DNA of 34,173 nucleotides, from contig CAKUSI010000007.1 of NCBI GenBank assembly GCA_934678955.1, forward strand, positions 1-34,173. The letters are read 5' to 3'. The notes below the pieces were generated by a model. It was given only the letters and a program-made list of their open reading frames with translations. It did not search any database and was not told the origin of the DNA. Shown piece after piece: positions 1 through 8,897 of this stretch (its first letter is position 1; every line of letters begins with the position of its first letter). Source of the DNA: an uncultured Austwickia sp. GTDB taxonomy: Bacteria; Actinomycetota; Actinomycetes; Actinomycetales; Dermatophilaceae. The position numbers were made by a program, and so were the translations under genes.

Positions 1-402
1 CCGGAGGAGCTCGCCAAGGAGCTCGATATGACCCCCGAGAAGGTCGTCGAGGTCCAGAAGTACGGCCGTGAGCCGATCTCCCTGCACACGCCGCTCGGCG
101 AGGACGGGGACAGCGAGTTCGGCGACCTGATCGAGGACTCCGAGGCGGTCGTGCCTGCGGACGCGGTGAGCTTCACGCTGCTGCAGGAGCAGCTGCATTC
201 CGTCCTGGACACGCTCTCCGAGCGCGAGGCGGGTGTCGTCTCGATGCGGTTCGGCCTGACCGACGGCCAGCCGAAGACGCTGGACGAGATCGGCAAGGTG
301 TATGGGGTCACGCGGGAGCGGATCCGGCAGATCGAGAGCAAGACGATGAGCAAGCTGCGCCACCCGAGCCGCTCGCAAGTCCTTCGCGACTACCTCGACT
401 GA
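1..402 (+). CDS. sigA: Principal RNA polymerase sigma factor, C-terminal part (5' truncated by the window)
   Basis: The frame is open from base 1 and ends with TGA at 400-402, so only about 133 C-terminal residues are visible. They cover the end of region 3 and all of region 4 of a group 1 sigma-70 factor. The region 4.2 helix-turn-helix that contacts the -35 element is recognisable ([20 protein letters not shown]), followed by the SKLRHPSR...LRDYL tail typical of actinobacterial SigA/HrdB/RpoD. Region 4.1 contains [15 protein letters not shown]. The protein directs RNA polymerase to housekeeping promoters. The 3' end overlaps the convergent acetyltransferase gene by 13 bp. It could be called rpoD or hrdB in other naming schemes; a group 2 paralogue cannot be excluded without the N-terminus. 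Confidence 0.93.
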   Translation, partial: PEELAKELDMTPEKVVEVQKYGREPISLHTPLGEDGDSEFGDLIEDSEAVVPADAVSFTLLQEQLHSVLDTLSEREAGVVSMRFGLTDGQPKTLDEIGKVYGVTRERIRQIESKTMSKLRHPSRSQVLRDYLD

Positions 403-956
403 CGACGCAGCGGGGGCGGGGGGTTCTGTGCCGACGGACCGATGCCGCGCTCGAAGAACGTGACGTCGCGCCAGGCGCCGTTCTTGAACGCCACCTCCCG
501 GAACGTCCCGACCACGGAGAATCCGAGTGCGCCGTGCAGGGCGGCGCTGGGCGGGTTGGGGTCGGTCATACAGGCGATCACCCGCCGGTAGCCCAGGGCC
601 GCCAGGGCGTCGAACAGCGCCCCGTAGAGCGCCCGCCCCGCGCCGGAGCGTCGATGGCCGGAAGCCACATACACGCTGACCTCGCAGGCCCATCGGTACG
701 CGGCCCGTTCCTTGAACCGGGTCCCGTACGCGTACCCGACGAGCCCGCCGGCGTCCTCACCGACCAGCCATACGTGCCGCCGCTGCACGTCGGCGATCCG
801 GCGGCCCATGTCGGTTGCGTCCGGCGGCGACTCCTCCAGTGAGACCACGGAGTCGACCACGAACGGGGCGTAGATGTCCGCGCAGGCCGCGGCGTCGGCC
901 GGGACGGCATCGCGGATCCGCAGCGACCCGCGGTCGGTTGGCGGCTCGGGCCTCAT
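390..956 (-). CDS. GNAT-family N-acetyltransferase, phosphinothricin acetyltransferase-like
   Basis: This encodes a 188-residue single-domain GNAT enzyme that would transfer an acetyl group from acetyl-CoA to a small amine. The N-terminus ([20 protein letters not shown]) and the central V(Y)[15 protein letters not shown] segment, which matches the acetyl-CoA pyrophosphate-binding motif A (R/Q-x-x-G-x-G/A), are typical of the Pat/Bar/YncA subgroup. The [17 protein letters not shown] segment is the usual motif B region. The start ATG at 954-956 overlaps the TGA (953-955) of the upstream PemK-like gene in an ATGA arrangement, so translation is probably coupled. The 3' end runs 13 bp into the sigma factor gene. 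The substrate is unknown: family members include herbicide-resistance enzymes and methionine sulfoximine acetylases, and neither can be chosen from sequence alone. Confidence 0.88.
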   Translation of the reverse strand: MRPEPPTDRGSLRIRDAVPADAAACADIYAPFVVDSVVSLEESPPDATDMGRRIADVQRRHVWLVGEDAGGLVGYAYGTRFKERAAYRWACEVSVYVASGHRRSGAGRALYGALFDALAALGYRRVIACMTDPNPPSAALHGALGFSVVGTFREVAFKNGAWRDVTFFERGIGPSAQNPPPPLRRQSR

Positions 957-1501
957 CGGGCCCGCCGGAGGACCTCGGCCGTCACTTCCTCGTAGCGCCG
1001 CCGGTCCAGCGCCGCGCCCGCCCGCCGCACCGCCCCCGGATCGAGGCGCAGGATGCGGTTGACCCGCACCTCGCTGGCGCGCCCCTGCCGGTCCCACGGC
1101 CCGGTGCCGATATCCACCCAGTAACGCCCCGCCCTGGCCTCCTGGGACGCGTCCCGGTCGTGATCCTGGCTGGTCACCTGCAGTGCCAGCAGCAGGTTGC
1201 CGTCGTGGCCGATCACCAGGACGGGCCGGTCCTTGCCGCGGCTGTGGTCCTCCTCGTACGGCACCCAGGCCCAGACGATCTCGCCCGGGTCGGGCTCCCC
1301 GTCCGACGACGGCGCGTAGTCGATCGTGGGCACGCCGCGGAAGTCGCCTGCGTATCCGTCACGGTTCTGCCCGTGCTCTCCGCGCCCGGGGGAAGGGCGC
1401 TGCGGAGCGGGCAGCCGTCGGCCTGTCGCGCCTTCCAACACGCCGCGGCCGAGGGTCGTGAGGGCGGATCGAAGGGTTGCGGTCAGGCGGGCGGCGTCCA
1501 T
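953..1501 (-). CDS. PemK/MazF-like protein (stand-alone, no visible antitoxin)
   Basis: This is a protein of about 182 residues whose C-terminal half resembles the PemK/MazF beta-barrel: GEIVWAWVPYEED followed by GKDRPVLVIG, then a VDIGTGPWDRQGRASEVRVNRI segment. True MazF toxins are mRNA-cleaving ribonucleases. This actinobacterial form has an extra N-terminal extension of roughly 70 residues, and no antitoxin gene lies beside it. Two ATG starts are possible. The one at 1499-1501 has GGTGG about 5 nt upstream; the one at 1517-1519 has no clear ribosome binding site. I chose the former with moderate certainty. The stop overlaps the acetyltransferase start, so the two genes form a coupled pair, transcribed divergently from lepA. 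Toxic activity is not implied by the fold alone. Confidence 0.72.
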   Translation of the reverse strand: MDAARLTATLRSALTTLGRGVLEGATGRRLPAPQRPSPGRGEHGQNRDGYAGDFRGVPTIDYAPSSDGEPDPGEIVWAWVPYEEDHSRGKDRPVLVIGHDGNLLLALQVTSQDHDRDASQEARAGRYWVDIGTGPWDRQGRASEVRVNRILRLDPGAVRRAGAALDRRRYEEVTAEVLRRAR

Positions 1502-1648
1502 GGGGACCACCGTAGCCATGTCGCGGTCGGGCGCCGGACTCCCCAGCGCACCTCCGCAGCGGATCGAGGCCTGCCCGCGGCTCCCAGCCCTCCTGCGGCC
1601 GCGGCGGGCGGGACGGGCCCCGCGATCGTCGTGGGATGATGGTCCACG

Positions 1649-1669
1649 GGCCCGCTCCTTGAGTGGGCC
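1649..1669. other. Strong hairpin in the lepA upstream region
   Basis: GGCCCGCTC (1649-1657) and GAGTGGGCC (1661-1669) form a 9-bp stem with one G-T wobble and a 3-nt loop. It lies in the 255-bp divergent region between the PemK-like gene and lepA, about 88 nt before the lepA start. No U-tract follows. It could be a leader hairpin of the lepA transcript. I saw no convincing promoter in this interval. Confidence 0.4.
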
Positions 1670-1756
1670 GCAGCGCGTCGCCTCCTCCCGGGGACGGCGG
1701 CGCCTGTCCCGCACACGTCGGGTCGCCCCCCGCCCTTGATCCCCGAGGATTCGCCT

Positions 1757-3652
1757 GTGTCACCCCGCGCCCCCCGCGCGTTGCCCCCCGCGTCGACGCC
1801 GCCGGAGCTGATCCGCAACTTCTGCATCATCGCCCACATCGATCACGGCAAGTCGACGCTGGCCGACCGCATGCTGCAGATCACCGGCGTGGTCGACGAT
1901 CGGGTCATGCGGGCGCAATACCTGGACCGCATGGACATCGAGCGCGAGCGCGGGATCACGATCAAGTCCCAGGCGGTGCGGATGCCGTGGGCGACGGCAG
2001 CGCCGGCCACGCCCGGAGATTCGAGGCCCGGCGCCGGCAGCGGCGCCGCGGAGACATACTGCCTCAATATGATCGACACCCCCGGCCACGTGGACTTCAC
2101 GTACGAGGTCTCCCGCAGCCTCGCGGCCTGCGAAGGGGCCATCCTGCTCGTGGACGCCGCCCAGGGGATCGAGGCGCAGACGCTGGCGAACCTCTACCTG
2201 GCGATGGAGAACGACCTGGAGATCATCCCGGTCCTGAACAAGATCGACCTGCCCGCGGCCCAGCCCGAGAAGTTCGCCGAGGAGCTGGCGCACCTGATCG
2301 GGTGCGACCTCGGCGAGGTGATGCGCGTCTCCGGGAAGACCGGTGAGGGCGTGCAGGAGCTGCTGGACCGGATCGTCGAGCGGATCCCCCCGCCGAGCGG
2401 CGACGCGGACGCCCCCGCGCGGGCCATGATCTTCGACTCGGTCTATGACACCTACCGGGGTGTGGTGACCTACGTCCGCGTGATCGACGGGCAGCTCAAC
2501 CCGCGGGAGCGCATCCTCATGATGAGCACCGGCGCCACGCACGAGCTCCTGGAAATCGGCGTCTCCTCCCCGGAGCCCGAGCCGTGCGCCGGCCTCGGGG
2601 TCGGTGAGGTGGGCTACCTCATCACCGGCGTGAAGGACGTACGCCAGTCGCGGGTGGGCGACACGGTGACGGGGGCCGGCAAACCCGCGCAGCAGGCCCT
2701 GGGCGGCTACCGGGACCCGCGGCCGATGGTGTTCTCGGGCCTCTTCCCGATCGACGGCTCGGACTACCCGGAGCTGCGGGACGCCCTGGACAAGCTGAAG
2801 CTCAACGACGCCGCGCTGGTCTACGAGCCGGAGACGTCCGCGGCCCTCGGGTTCGGCTTCCGGGTGGGCTTCCTCGGGATGCTGCACCTGGAGATCGTGC
2901 GGGAGCGGCTGGAGCGGGAGTTCGGGCTGGACCTGATCTCCACGCTGCCGAACGTCGAGTACGACGTCACGATGGAGGATCGCTCCATCGTGGAGGTGAC
3001 CAACCCGAGCGAGTTCCCCACGGGCAAGGTGGGGGAGATCCGTGAGCCGGTCGTTCGGGCCACGATTCTGGCGCCGAGCGAGTTCATCGGCGCGATCATG
3101 GAGTTGTGCCAGCAGCGGCGCGGGACGCTGCGCGGGATGGACTACCTGAGCCCGGAGCGCGTGGAGATGCGCTACACGCTGCCGCTCGCCGAGATCGTGT
3201 TCGACTTCTTCGATCAGCTGAAGTCGCGCACCCGCGGGTATGCCTCGCTGGACTACGAACCCGACGGCGACCAGGTGGCGGACCTGGTGAAGGTCGACAT
3301 CCTGCTGCAGGGCGAGCAGGTGGACGCGTTCAGCGCGATCGTGCACAAGGACAAGGCGTACGCCTACGGCGTGGCGATGGCGGGCAAGCTGCGCAAGTTG
3401 ATCCCGCGGCAGCAGTACGAGGTGCCGATCCAGGCGGCCATCGGCTCCCGGATCATCGCCCGGGAGACGATCCGGGCGATCCGCAAGGACGTCCTGGCGA
3501 AGTGCTACGGCGGCGACATCTCCCGCAAGCGCAAGCTGCTGGAGAAGCAGAAGGAGGGCAAGAAGCGCATGAAGATGGTCGGACGCGTGGAGGTGCCCCA
3601 GGAGGCGTTCATCGCCGCGCTGTCCTCGGACGAGGTCGACGTCAAGAAGTGA
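1757..3652 (+). CDS. lepA: Elongation factor 4 (LepA), ribosome back-translocating GTPase
   Basis: This encodes 631 residues, the normal LepA length with a slightly long N-terminus. The translational GTPase domain begins with AHIDHGKS (about residues 26-33), then [11 protein letters not shown] (about 106) and NKID (about 161). The LepA-specific C-terminal domain ends with [13 protein letters not shown]. LepA acts on stalled or mistranslocated 70S ribosomes and in 30S biogenesis. I chose GTG at 1757 because GAGGA (1745-1749) lies 7 nt upstream; an in-frame TTG at 1736 has no such support. An Ala/Pro/Gly-rich insert of about a dozen residues (near [16 protein letters not shown]) sits between the switch I region and DTPGH, a place that varies among LepA proteins. 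The stop overlaps the trmB start. Confidence 0.97.
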   Translation: MSPRAPRALPPASTPPELIRNFCIIAHIDHGKSTLADRMLQITGVVDDRVMRAQYLDRMDIERERGITIKSQAVRMPWATAAPATPGDSRPGAGSGAAETYCLNMIDTPGHVDFTYEVSRSLAACEGAILLVDAAQGIEAQTLANLYLAMENDLEIIPVLNKIDLPAAQPEKFAEELAHLIGCDLGEVMRVSGKTGEGVQELLDRIVERIPPPSGDADAPARAMIFDSVYDTYRGVVTYVRVIDGQLNPRERILMMSTGATHELLEIGVSSPEPEPCAGLGVGEVGYLITGVKDVRQSRVGDTVTGAGKPAQQALGGYRDPRPMVFSGLFPIDGSDYPELRDALDKLKLNDAALVYEPETSAALGFGFRVGFLGMLHLEIVRERLEREFGLDLISTLPNVEYDVTMEDRSIVEVTNPSEFPTGKVGEIREPVVRATILAPSEFIGAIMELCQQRRGTLRGMDYLSPERVEMRYTLPLAEIVFDFFDQLKSRTRGYASLDYEPDGDQVADLVKVDILLQGEQVDAFSAIVHKDKAYAYGVAMAGKLRKLIPRQQYEVPIQAAIGSRIIARETIRAIRKDVLAKCYGGDISRKRKLLEKQKEGKKRMKMVGRVEVPQEAFIAALSSDEVDVKK

Positions 3653-4446
3653 GTGAAGCGCCGCGCGAGAGTCCGCCGCGCGGTCTGCGCCGAGAGGTGG
3701 TCTCGTTCGCGCGCCGCGACGGGCGCGTGCATGCCAAGATCGCCCGGGCATGGAGGCCGCACCACGAGGAGCTGTTCGTGCAGCCCGAACGCGGCGACCG
3801 AGACGCCTCCCTGGACCCCGGGTGGCGGTTCGAGCCTTCGGTCGCCTTCGGCAGGTCGGCGCCGCTGGTCGTCGAGATCGGCTCGGGTGCAGGCGAAGTC
3901 GTGCTCGCGTCCGCGACGTCGCACCCGGAGTGGGACCATTTGGCGGTCGAGGTCTACCGCCCGGGTGCGGCCAAGACCGTGCTGCGCGCGGATCGGGCCG
4001 GCCTGCGCAACGTACGCGTCCTGCAGGCCGACGCGGCGGCGTTGCTGCGCACGGGGTTGGTGCCCGGTTCGGTCGCCGAGATCCGCGTCTTCTTCCCTGA
4101 CCCCTGGCCGAAGCTCCGTCACCACAAGAGGCGTCTGGTCACGCCGTCGATGCTGCGGGACGCCGCGCGGGCACTGTCGCCCGGAGGTGTGCTGCGTCTC
4201 GCGACGGACTGGGCGGACTACGCCGCCGCGATGCTGGCGGCGGTCGCCGCGGAGCCCCTGCTGCGCAATCCGTACGCGGGCGGCCTGTCCGGCGGCTACG
4301 CGCCCCGCTGGGAGGGCCGGCCGGAGACCCACTTCGAGCGCAAGGGGTCCCTGGCGGGCCGCACCGTCTTCGACATCCTGGCGTTCCGTCGCGCTCCGAT
4401 CGCACCATCCGACCCATCAGAATCACGGATTTCCTTGCAGGAGTAA
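3649..4446 (+). CDS. trmB: tRNA (guanine-N7-)-methyltransferase
   Basis: This encodes 265 residues. The enzyme methylates N7 of guanosine 46 in the tRNA variable loop using S-adenosylmethionine. Visible signatures are the SAM-binding EIGSGAGE (about residues 76-83), the family motif [16 protein letters not shown] (about 147), DWADYA, and the C-terminal ETHFERKG segment. The GTG start at 3649-3651 overlaps the lepA TGA (GTGA), so translation is probably coupled; GAGG at 3632-3635 is a distant candidate ribosome binding site. It ends at TAA 4444-4446, 18 nt before the next gene. Confidence 0.95.
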   Translation: MSEAPRESPPRGLRREVVSFARRDGRVHAKIARAWRPHHEELFVQPERGDRDASLDPGWRFEPSVAFGRSAPLVVEIGSGAGEVVLASATSHPEWDHLAVEVYRPGAAKTVLRADRAGLRNVRVLQADAAALLRTGLVPGSVAEIRVFFPDPWPKLRHHKRRLVTPSMLRDAARALSPGGVLRLATDWADYAAAMLAAVAAEPLLRNPYAGGLSGGYAPRWEGRPETHFERKGSLAGRTVFDILAFRRAPIAPSDPSESRISLQE

Positions 4447-4464
4447 GGGGGACACACGCCCAGA

Positions 4465-5979
4465 ATGTCGTCAGACGGGCCGTTGCATGCGATCATCGGG
4501 GGCATGACCGTGCCCGGGGAGGCGCCCGCGCGCGTGGGAAGCCTCGACGTCGATGACAGCGTGCGCGAGACCCTGTCGATCCTCGCGCGCGCGCAGGCGA
4601 TCGCCGATGAGGTCCGCACCGACGCGGAGACCCAGGCGGCGCAAGCACGTGAGGAAGCCGACCGGATCGCCAAGGCGACCGTCGAGGCGCACGATGAGCT
4701 TCGGCACGCCCAGGACGGCATCGCCCGGGCGCGCGCCGAGGCGCAGGAGATGCTCACCCGCGCTCGCGCCGAGGTGGACGCGCTGATCGCGGACGCGACC
4801 GACCAGGCGTCCGTCGTCCATACGCAGGCGTCCAAGGCGGCGAGCGAGGCGATCGCACTCGCCGAGGAGACCGCGCAGCAGATCCGGGATCAGGGCGGGG
4901 CGGACGCGCAGGGCATCCGGGAGCGCGCGGAGGCGGAGGCCGCCGCCCAGCGCGAACGGCTCGCGGACGAGGAGCGCGCCTACCAGCAGCTCTTGGCGGA
5001 GCGGGACGAAGAGGCACAGCGCGCGGCGCAGGGCGTGGTGCAGCACGCCGAGGAGGAAGCCGCCCGACTCGCCGAGGAGGCCCGCGCGGAGCGGGAGAGG
5101 ATGCGCGCCGAGACGGAGGGAGACATCACCCGCCGCTATCAGGAACTGGCCGCGGCCGAGCGCAACTCCCAGGAGCGCGTGGCGCAGCTCCACGCTCAGG
5201 CGGAGGCCGACGCCCGCGCCCAGCAGGTGGCGGCCGAGGAGTCCGCGGCCGCCACGATGGGCCAGGCCGAGGAGCACCTGGCGTGGGCGACGGCGACCGC
5301 GGCGGAGCTGATGGCCAAGACCGAGGCCGAGATGGCTGGGCGCCACAAGGCGCATCACTACGAGCTCGAACGCCGCGCCCGCACGGTACGGGGACGCGCC
5401 TCGGTGCTGCTCGCGAGCGCCCGGACCCGGGCCGGGGCCAACGTGGCGGACTCCGAGAGCGAGCTCGCCCGCCGCCGCGAGGAGGGCGAGGCGGCGCTGC
5501 GCGCGGCCCGCCACGAGGCGGAGGTGCTGGTCGCGTCCGCACGCCGCGACGCGGAGGAGATCCTGGCCGAGTCCCGCACCCGCTCCGAGGAGATCGAGGA
5601 GCGGGCCAACCGGCGCCTCACGGAAGCCGAGCGCGCCGCCAAGCTCGTGCGGGAGCGTACCGGCGCCGAAGCGGAACGGGTGCACCGAGAGGCGTACGAA
5701 TACCACCGCACCAGCCGGCTGGAGATCATGACGATGACCCAGCAGGCGCAGGAGCGGGCCGAGCGGATGCGCACGGAGGCCGAGGCGGCCGCGTCCAGGG
5801 CGCGCGACGAAGTGAACGCACTCGCGGCCCAGCGTGACGACATCGCAAGGCAATTGGACGATCTGTCCGCCGTTATCGAGGCGCTCGGAGTGCCTGAGCA
5901 TCCCGTACCCGTCGGAGCCCGCCAGGGCGGCGGCGACCCCACCCCCATCAGCACCACCCCGAACAGCGAGGAGCCCTGA
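4465..5979 (+). CDS. Long alanine/glutamate-rich coiled-coil protein, DivIVA/Scy-like
   Basis: This encodes 504 residues that are almost entirely alpha-helical coiled coil, rich in Ala, Glu, Arg and Gln. There is no signal peptide or membrane segment. Short recurring segments of the form A-E-A-x-x-x-R-x-x-A-x-x-E-A occur throughout, and many blocks begin ARAEA, ERAEAEA or ASARRDAEEI. Near the C-terminus, LAAQRDDIARQLDDLSAVIEALG matches a conserved ending also seen in the next protein. Related actinobacterial proteins (DivIVA paralogues, Scy, Wag31-associated coiled coils) scaffold the cell pole and organise cell-wall growth; a similar role here is inferred. The ATG at 4465 has AAGGGGGA about 12 nt upstream, and an ATG at 4504 is an alternative start. 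The TGA overlaps the next ATG by one base. Confidence 0.8.
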   Translation: MSSDGPLHAIIGGMTVPGEAPARVGSLDVDDSVRETLSILARAQAIADEVRTDAETQAAQAREEADRIAKATVEAHDELRHAQDGIARARAEAQEMLTRARAEVDALIADATDQASVVHTQASKAASEAIALAEETAQQIRDQGGADAQGIRERAEAEAAAQRERLADEERAYQQLLAERDEEAQRAAQGVVQHAEEEAARLAEEARAERERMRAETEGDITRRYQELAAAERNSQERVAQLHAQAEADARAQQVAAEESAAATMGQAEEHLAWATATAAELMAKTEAEMAGRHKAHHYELERRARTVRGRASVLLASARTRAGANVADSESELARRREEGEAALRAARHEAEVLVASARRDAEEILAESRTRSEEIEERANRRLTEAERAAKLVRERTGAEAERVHREAYEYHRTSRLEIMTMTQQAQERAERMRTEAEAAASRARDEVNALAAQRDDIARQLDDLSAVIEALGVPEHPVPVGARQGGGDPTPISTTPNSEEP

Positions 5980-7262
5980 TGACCATCGACGGCGGAGCGC
6001 ACCAGTTCGCCATTGTCTTTCGCGGGTTCGACCCCGCGCAGGTCGAGTCCGCGCTGACGGCGGCCCGCCAAGCGGCGGCGACCGCGCGGGAGGAGAGCGC
6101 CAGGGCCCAAGGCCAGGCGACCGCCGCGGCCGGCGAACGCGACGACCTGCGGCGCCGACTGGAGCAGCTCGAATCCGAGCGGGAGTCGCTGCGGGTCAAG
6201 CTGAGTGAGGAACAGGCCCGGGCCAGTGAAGCCGCGGCCAGGGCCGACTCCGCCGAGGCGCAGGCGCAGGTTCACGCTCAAGGGGCCGGTGAGGTGGACA
6301 CCTCCACGTTCGTGCACCTTGGCAAGCGGATCGGCCAGATCCTTTCTCTCGCAGAGGCCGAAGCCGCCTCGATGCTGGCCAAGGCGAGCACGGATGCGGA
6401 CCGGATCCGGGCCGACGCCACCGACGAGGCGGACCGCGTGCGGCGCGGCGCCGAGCAGTACGCCGCCGAGACGCGTGAGCGCGCGGACACCGACTCCGAG
6501 CAGCTGATGATCGAGGCGCGTGAGAACGCCGGCACGATCGTGGACGACGCGGTCCGTGACGCCGCCGCCCGACGGGAGGAGGCGGAGGCCTACTACGAGC
6601 GCCAGAGGGCCCACGCCTCCGCGGCCGCCGCGGACTTCGAGCACACGCTGGGGCAGCGCCGCGAGCACGCGGCGCGGGAGTTCCAGGGCCAGATCGCTGC
6701 GCAGGAGGAGGAGCTCAAGCGCGTCGTCGACCGGGTCGAGACCCTGCGCTCCGAAGGGGAGCAGGAGCGGGCCGGCGCCGCGGAGGAGGCCGCCCAGCGC
6801 CTCGCCGAGGCGAAGGAGCAGGCGCACGAGATGGTGGAGACCGCCCGGATTCAGGCCGAGCGGATCCGGCGCGAGTCGGAGCGCGAGCTGGCCGCCGCGA
6901 TGGCGCGTCGCGACTCGATCACCTCGCAGCTGAGCAACGTCCGCACGATGCTCGCCACGTTCGGTGTCGGCGTGGGCGTCGGCGACGAGCTGCTGGGGGA
7001 GTTGGCCACCAGCGACGACGCCGGCTATCAGGAGGATGCCGGCGAGGATGACCGACAGCTCGGCGAGGTCGCCCAGTCGCCCGACGGCAGTACGGAGGAC
7101 GGCGCTGCGCCCGCGGCCGACGCGCAGGGCTCCGACGACGGATCCGGCCGGCCGCAGGACGGCCACCCCGAGAATGCCGACGGTCAGTCCGACGAGGGGA
7201 TGAGCATGCAGGCGGAGCAGATCGAGGCCGCGCAGGAGCCGGAGCCGGCCGGGCAGCGCTGA
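5979..7262 (+). CDS. DivIVA-like coiled-coil protein
   Basis: This encodes 427 residues. The N-terminus (FAIVFRGFDPAQVESAL, residues about 10-26) fits the DivIVA-type membrane-curvature motif, F...(R)G(Y/F)D..QV...L. Coiled coil follows. FVHLGKRIGQILSLAEAEA near residue 110 matches a block conserved in actinobacterial DivIVA-like proteins. The helical part ends with MARRDSITSQLSNVRTMLATFG near residue 307, paralogous to the end of the preceding protein. The last 100 residues are acidic and low-complexity. The ATG overlaps the preceding stop (TGATG), with GAGGAG (5968-5973) 5 nt upstream, so the two proteins are probably made in fixed ratio and may assemble together. Polar-growth scaffolding is an inference from the family. 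Confidence 0.82.
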   Translation: MTIDGGAHQFAIVFRGFDPAQVESALTAARQAAATAREESARAQGQATAAAGERDDLRRRLEQLESERESLRVKLSEEQARASEAAARADSAEAQAQVHAQGAGEVDTSTFVHLGKRIGQILSLAEAEAASMLAKASTDADRIRADATDEADRVRRGAEQYAAETRERADTDSEQLMIEARENAGTIVDDAVRDAAARREEAEAYYERQRAHASAAAADFEHTLGQRREHAAREFQGQIAAQEEELKRVVDRVETLRSEGEQERAGAAEEAAQRLAEAKEQAHEMVETARIQAERIRRESERELAAAMARRDSITSQLSNVRTMLATFGVGVGVGDELLGELATSDDAGYQEDAGEDDRQLGEVAQSPDGSTEDGAAPAADAQGSDDGSGRPQDGHPENADGQSDEGMSMQAEQIEAAQEPEPAGQR

Positions 7263-7304
7263 GCGCCGGCGGCGGGCGGGGCGGCGTCTGCGAGACTGCC
7301 GGAC

Positions 7305-8561
7305 GTGCCGTCCGCCCCGCCTTCCGGCGAGCCCGCCCCCCGCGACGGGACGTTGCCGCCCCATGCCCTGGCCGCGAGCGGGCAGGGTCCGTTCGGGATC
7401 TACGTGCACGTGCCGTTCTGTCGGGTGCGGTGCGGCTACTGCGACTTCAATACGTACGTGCCCTCCGAACTGGGCGGCGGGCCCGCCCCCGCTGCGTACG
7501 CCGACCTGGTCGTCCGGGAGCTGGCGCTTGCCGCCGAGGTGATGGGCCCGGCCGCCCGGCCGATCGAGACGGTCTTCTTCGGCGGCGGGACGCCGACGAT
7601 GCTCCCGCCGGCGGACCTCGTACGCCTGCTGACCGCGATCAAGACGACCTTCGGCCTCGCCCCATTCGCGGAGGTGAGCGTCGAAGCCAACCCGGACACC
7701 GTCGACCGGGCCTGCCTGACGACTCTCGCCGACGGCGGGTTCACACGGGTGAGCCTGGGCATGCAGTCGTCCGTGCCTCACGTACTCGCCGCCCTCGACC
7801 GCACGCATGATCCCGCCAACGTCCGCGAGGCCGTCGCCGCGGCGCGCGAGGCCGGCCTCGCGACCAGCGTGGACCTGATCTACGGGGCGCCGGGGGAGTC
7901 ACTCGACGACTGGCGCGCGAGCCTGCGGGCCGCGGTGGACCTCGGCGTGGACCACGTGTCGGCGTACGCGCTCGTGGTGGAGGAGGGGACGCGCCTGGCG
8001 GCGCAGGTGCGGCGCGGGGAGCTGGCGGCACCGGAGGACGATGACGAGGCCGACAAGTACGAGGCGGCGGAGGAGGTCCTGAGCGCGGCCGGGTTCGCCT
8101 GGTACGAGATCAGCAACTGGGCCCGGACCCCCGCCGACGCGTGCCGGCACAACGACGGCTATTGGCGCGGCGGACAGTGGTGGGGCCTGGGGCCGGGTGC
8201 GCACAGCCACGTGGGCGGGGTGAGGTGGTGGAACGTACGCCACCCCGGCGCCTACGCGCAGCGGCTTGCCGACGGGGCATCGCCCGCCCAGGGGCGGGAA
8301 CTGCTCACCGCCGACGAGCAGTACGACGAGCGCGTGCTGCTGGGCATCCGGCTCGCCGAAGGGCTTCCACTGGCCGCACTACGACCCTCGGGGCGCGCGG
8401 CGGTGGCGGGGCTGATTGCCGACGGTTTGGTAGAACCGGGGCCGGCCCGCGCCGGCCCTCGCGCGGGTGGCGTCCGCCTCAGCGAGGAGGGACGCGTGGT
8501 CCTGACGCTGCGCGGCCGCCTGTTGGCCGACACCGTGGTGCACCGCCTGCTTGCGCCCTGA
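7305..8561 (+). CDS. hemW: HemW, radical SAM heme chaperone (coproporphyrinogen III oxidase-like)
   Basis: This encodes 418 residues. The radical SAM cluster motif CRVRCGYC (Cys39, Cys43, Cys46) is followed by FNTYV, and FFGGGTPTML gives the SAM-binding GGGTP. EVSVEANPDT, RVSLGMQS and DLIYGAPGE are the usual later strands. The FNTY after the third Cys, and the absence of the extra Cys found in HemN (CxxxCxxCxC), favour HemW, a heme-binding chaperone, over a true oxygen-independent coproporphyrinogen oxidase. The HemW C-terminal winged-helix region is present. The GTG start at 7305 is preceded by GAGACT 7 nt upstream, a weak leaderless-type -10. The lepA...hemW order is a common actinobacterial arrangement. 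Confidence 0.93.
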   Translation: MPSAPPSGEPAPRDGTLPPHALAASGQGPFGIYVHVPFCRVRCGYCDFNTYVPSELGGGPAPAAYADLVVRELALAAEVMGPAARPIETVFFGGGTPTMLPPADLVRLLTAIKTTFGLAPFAEVSVEANPDTVDRACLTTLADGGFTRVSLGMQSSVPHVLAALDRTHDPANVREAVAAAREAGLATSVDLIYGAPGESLDDWRASLRAAVDLGVDHVSAYALVVEEGTRLAAQVRRGELAAPEDDDEADKYEAAEEVLSAAGFAWYEISNWARTPADACRHNDGYWRGGQWWGLGPGAHSHVGGVRWWNVRHPGAYAQRLADGASPAQGRELLTADEQYDERVLLGIRLAEGLPLAALRPSGRAAVAGLIADGLVEPGPARAGPRAGGVRLSEEGRVVLTLRGRLLADTVVHRLLAP

Positions 8562-8637
8562 TCTGTGAGCCTCGGAACGTGGTGAAGCTCAAGCCGCTTC
8601 ATCGTTGAACCCGGTCCTGGGCGGCCGATGAGAGGGC

Positions 8638-8802
8638 GTGACCATCCACGCCATACCCGACGACATCATCGAGCACGAGGCCGATGACGAATGCGTGTGC
8701 GGTCCGACCTTCGCCCGCGCGTGGTGCAACGGGCGCGAGATGTGGATCGCCTACCACCACCCGCTGATCGAGTCCTGCCTGCTGCAGCACTGGTCCTGCT
8801 GA
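8638..8802 (+). CDS. Small CVCGP-motif protein (54 aa) of unknown function
   Basis: GTG at 8638 opens a 54-residue reading frame ending at TGA 8800-8802. The protein reads MTIHAIPDDIIEHEADDECV, then CGP, and later IAYHHPLIES. The pattern (I-H-x-I-P near the start, an acidic EHE..DD stretch, CVCGP, then a YHH or THH segment) matches, from memory, a small protein family common in actinobacteria and in their tailed phages. GTG is the only start, because an in-frame TGA lies at 8629. AGAGGG lies immediately upstream but very close. The Cys-x-Cys-Gly-Pro and the His pair suggest metal binding, which is speculative. The gene stands alone between hemW and the end of the nad cluster. Confidence 0.62.
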   Translation: MTIHAIPDDIIEHEADDECVCGPTFARAWCNGREMWIAYHHPLIESCLLQHWSC

Positions 8803-8837
8803 TCGGCCGCGACGAGGCATTGCCGCGCTGACGTGAC

Positions 8838-8883
8838 GGTCGCCCTGACCGACGCCGACCAACGACGATCGGCCCGGGCGACC
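8838..8883. terminator. Inverted repeat between convergent genes
   Basis: GGTCGCCC (8838-8845) and GGGCGACC (8876-8883) are perfect 8-base complements with 30 nt between. They lie in the 95-bp gap between the small CVCGP gene and the 3' end of nadC. The position suits a bidirectional terminator. The large loop and the missing U-tract keep confidence low. Confidence 0.3.
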
Positions 8884-8897
8884 CCAAGGGCACCCGC

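Noticed and set aside
1760..3751. A 663-codon open frame antisense to lepA
   Set aside because: It mirrors the lepA coding strand, has a His/Arg/Leu/Val-rich low-complexity product with no motif, and arises from the high GC content. lepA is certain.
5358..7808. An 816-codon open frame antisense to the coiled-coil genes and hemW
   Set aside because: The product is Arg/Leu/Gly-rich with no domain and spans three real genes on the other strand. Similar antisense frames opposite leuA (25216-27267) and the corC-like gene (19472-20917) were rejected for the same reason.
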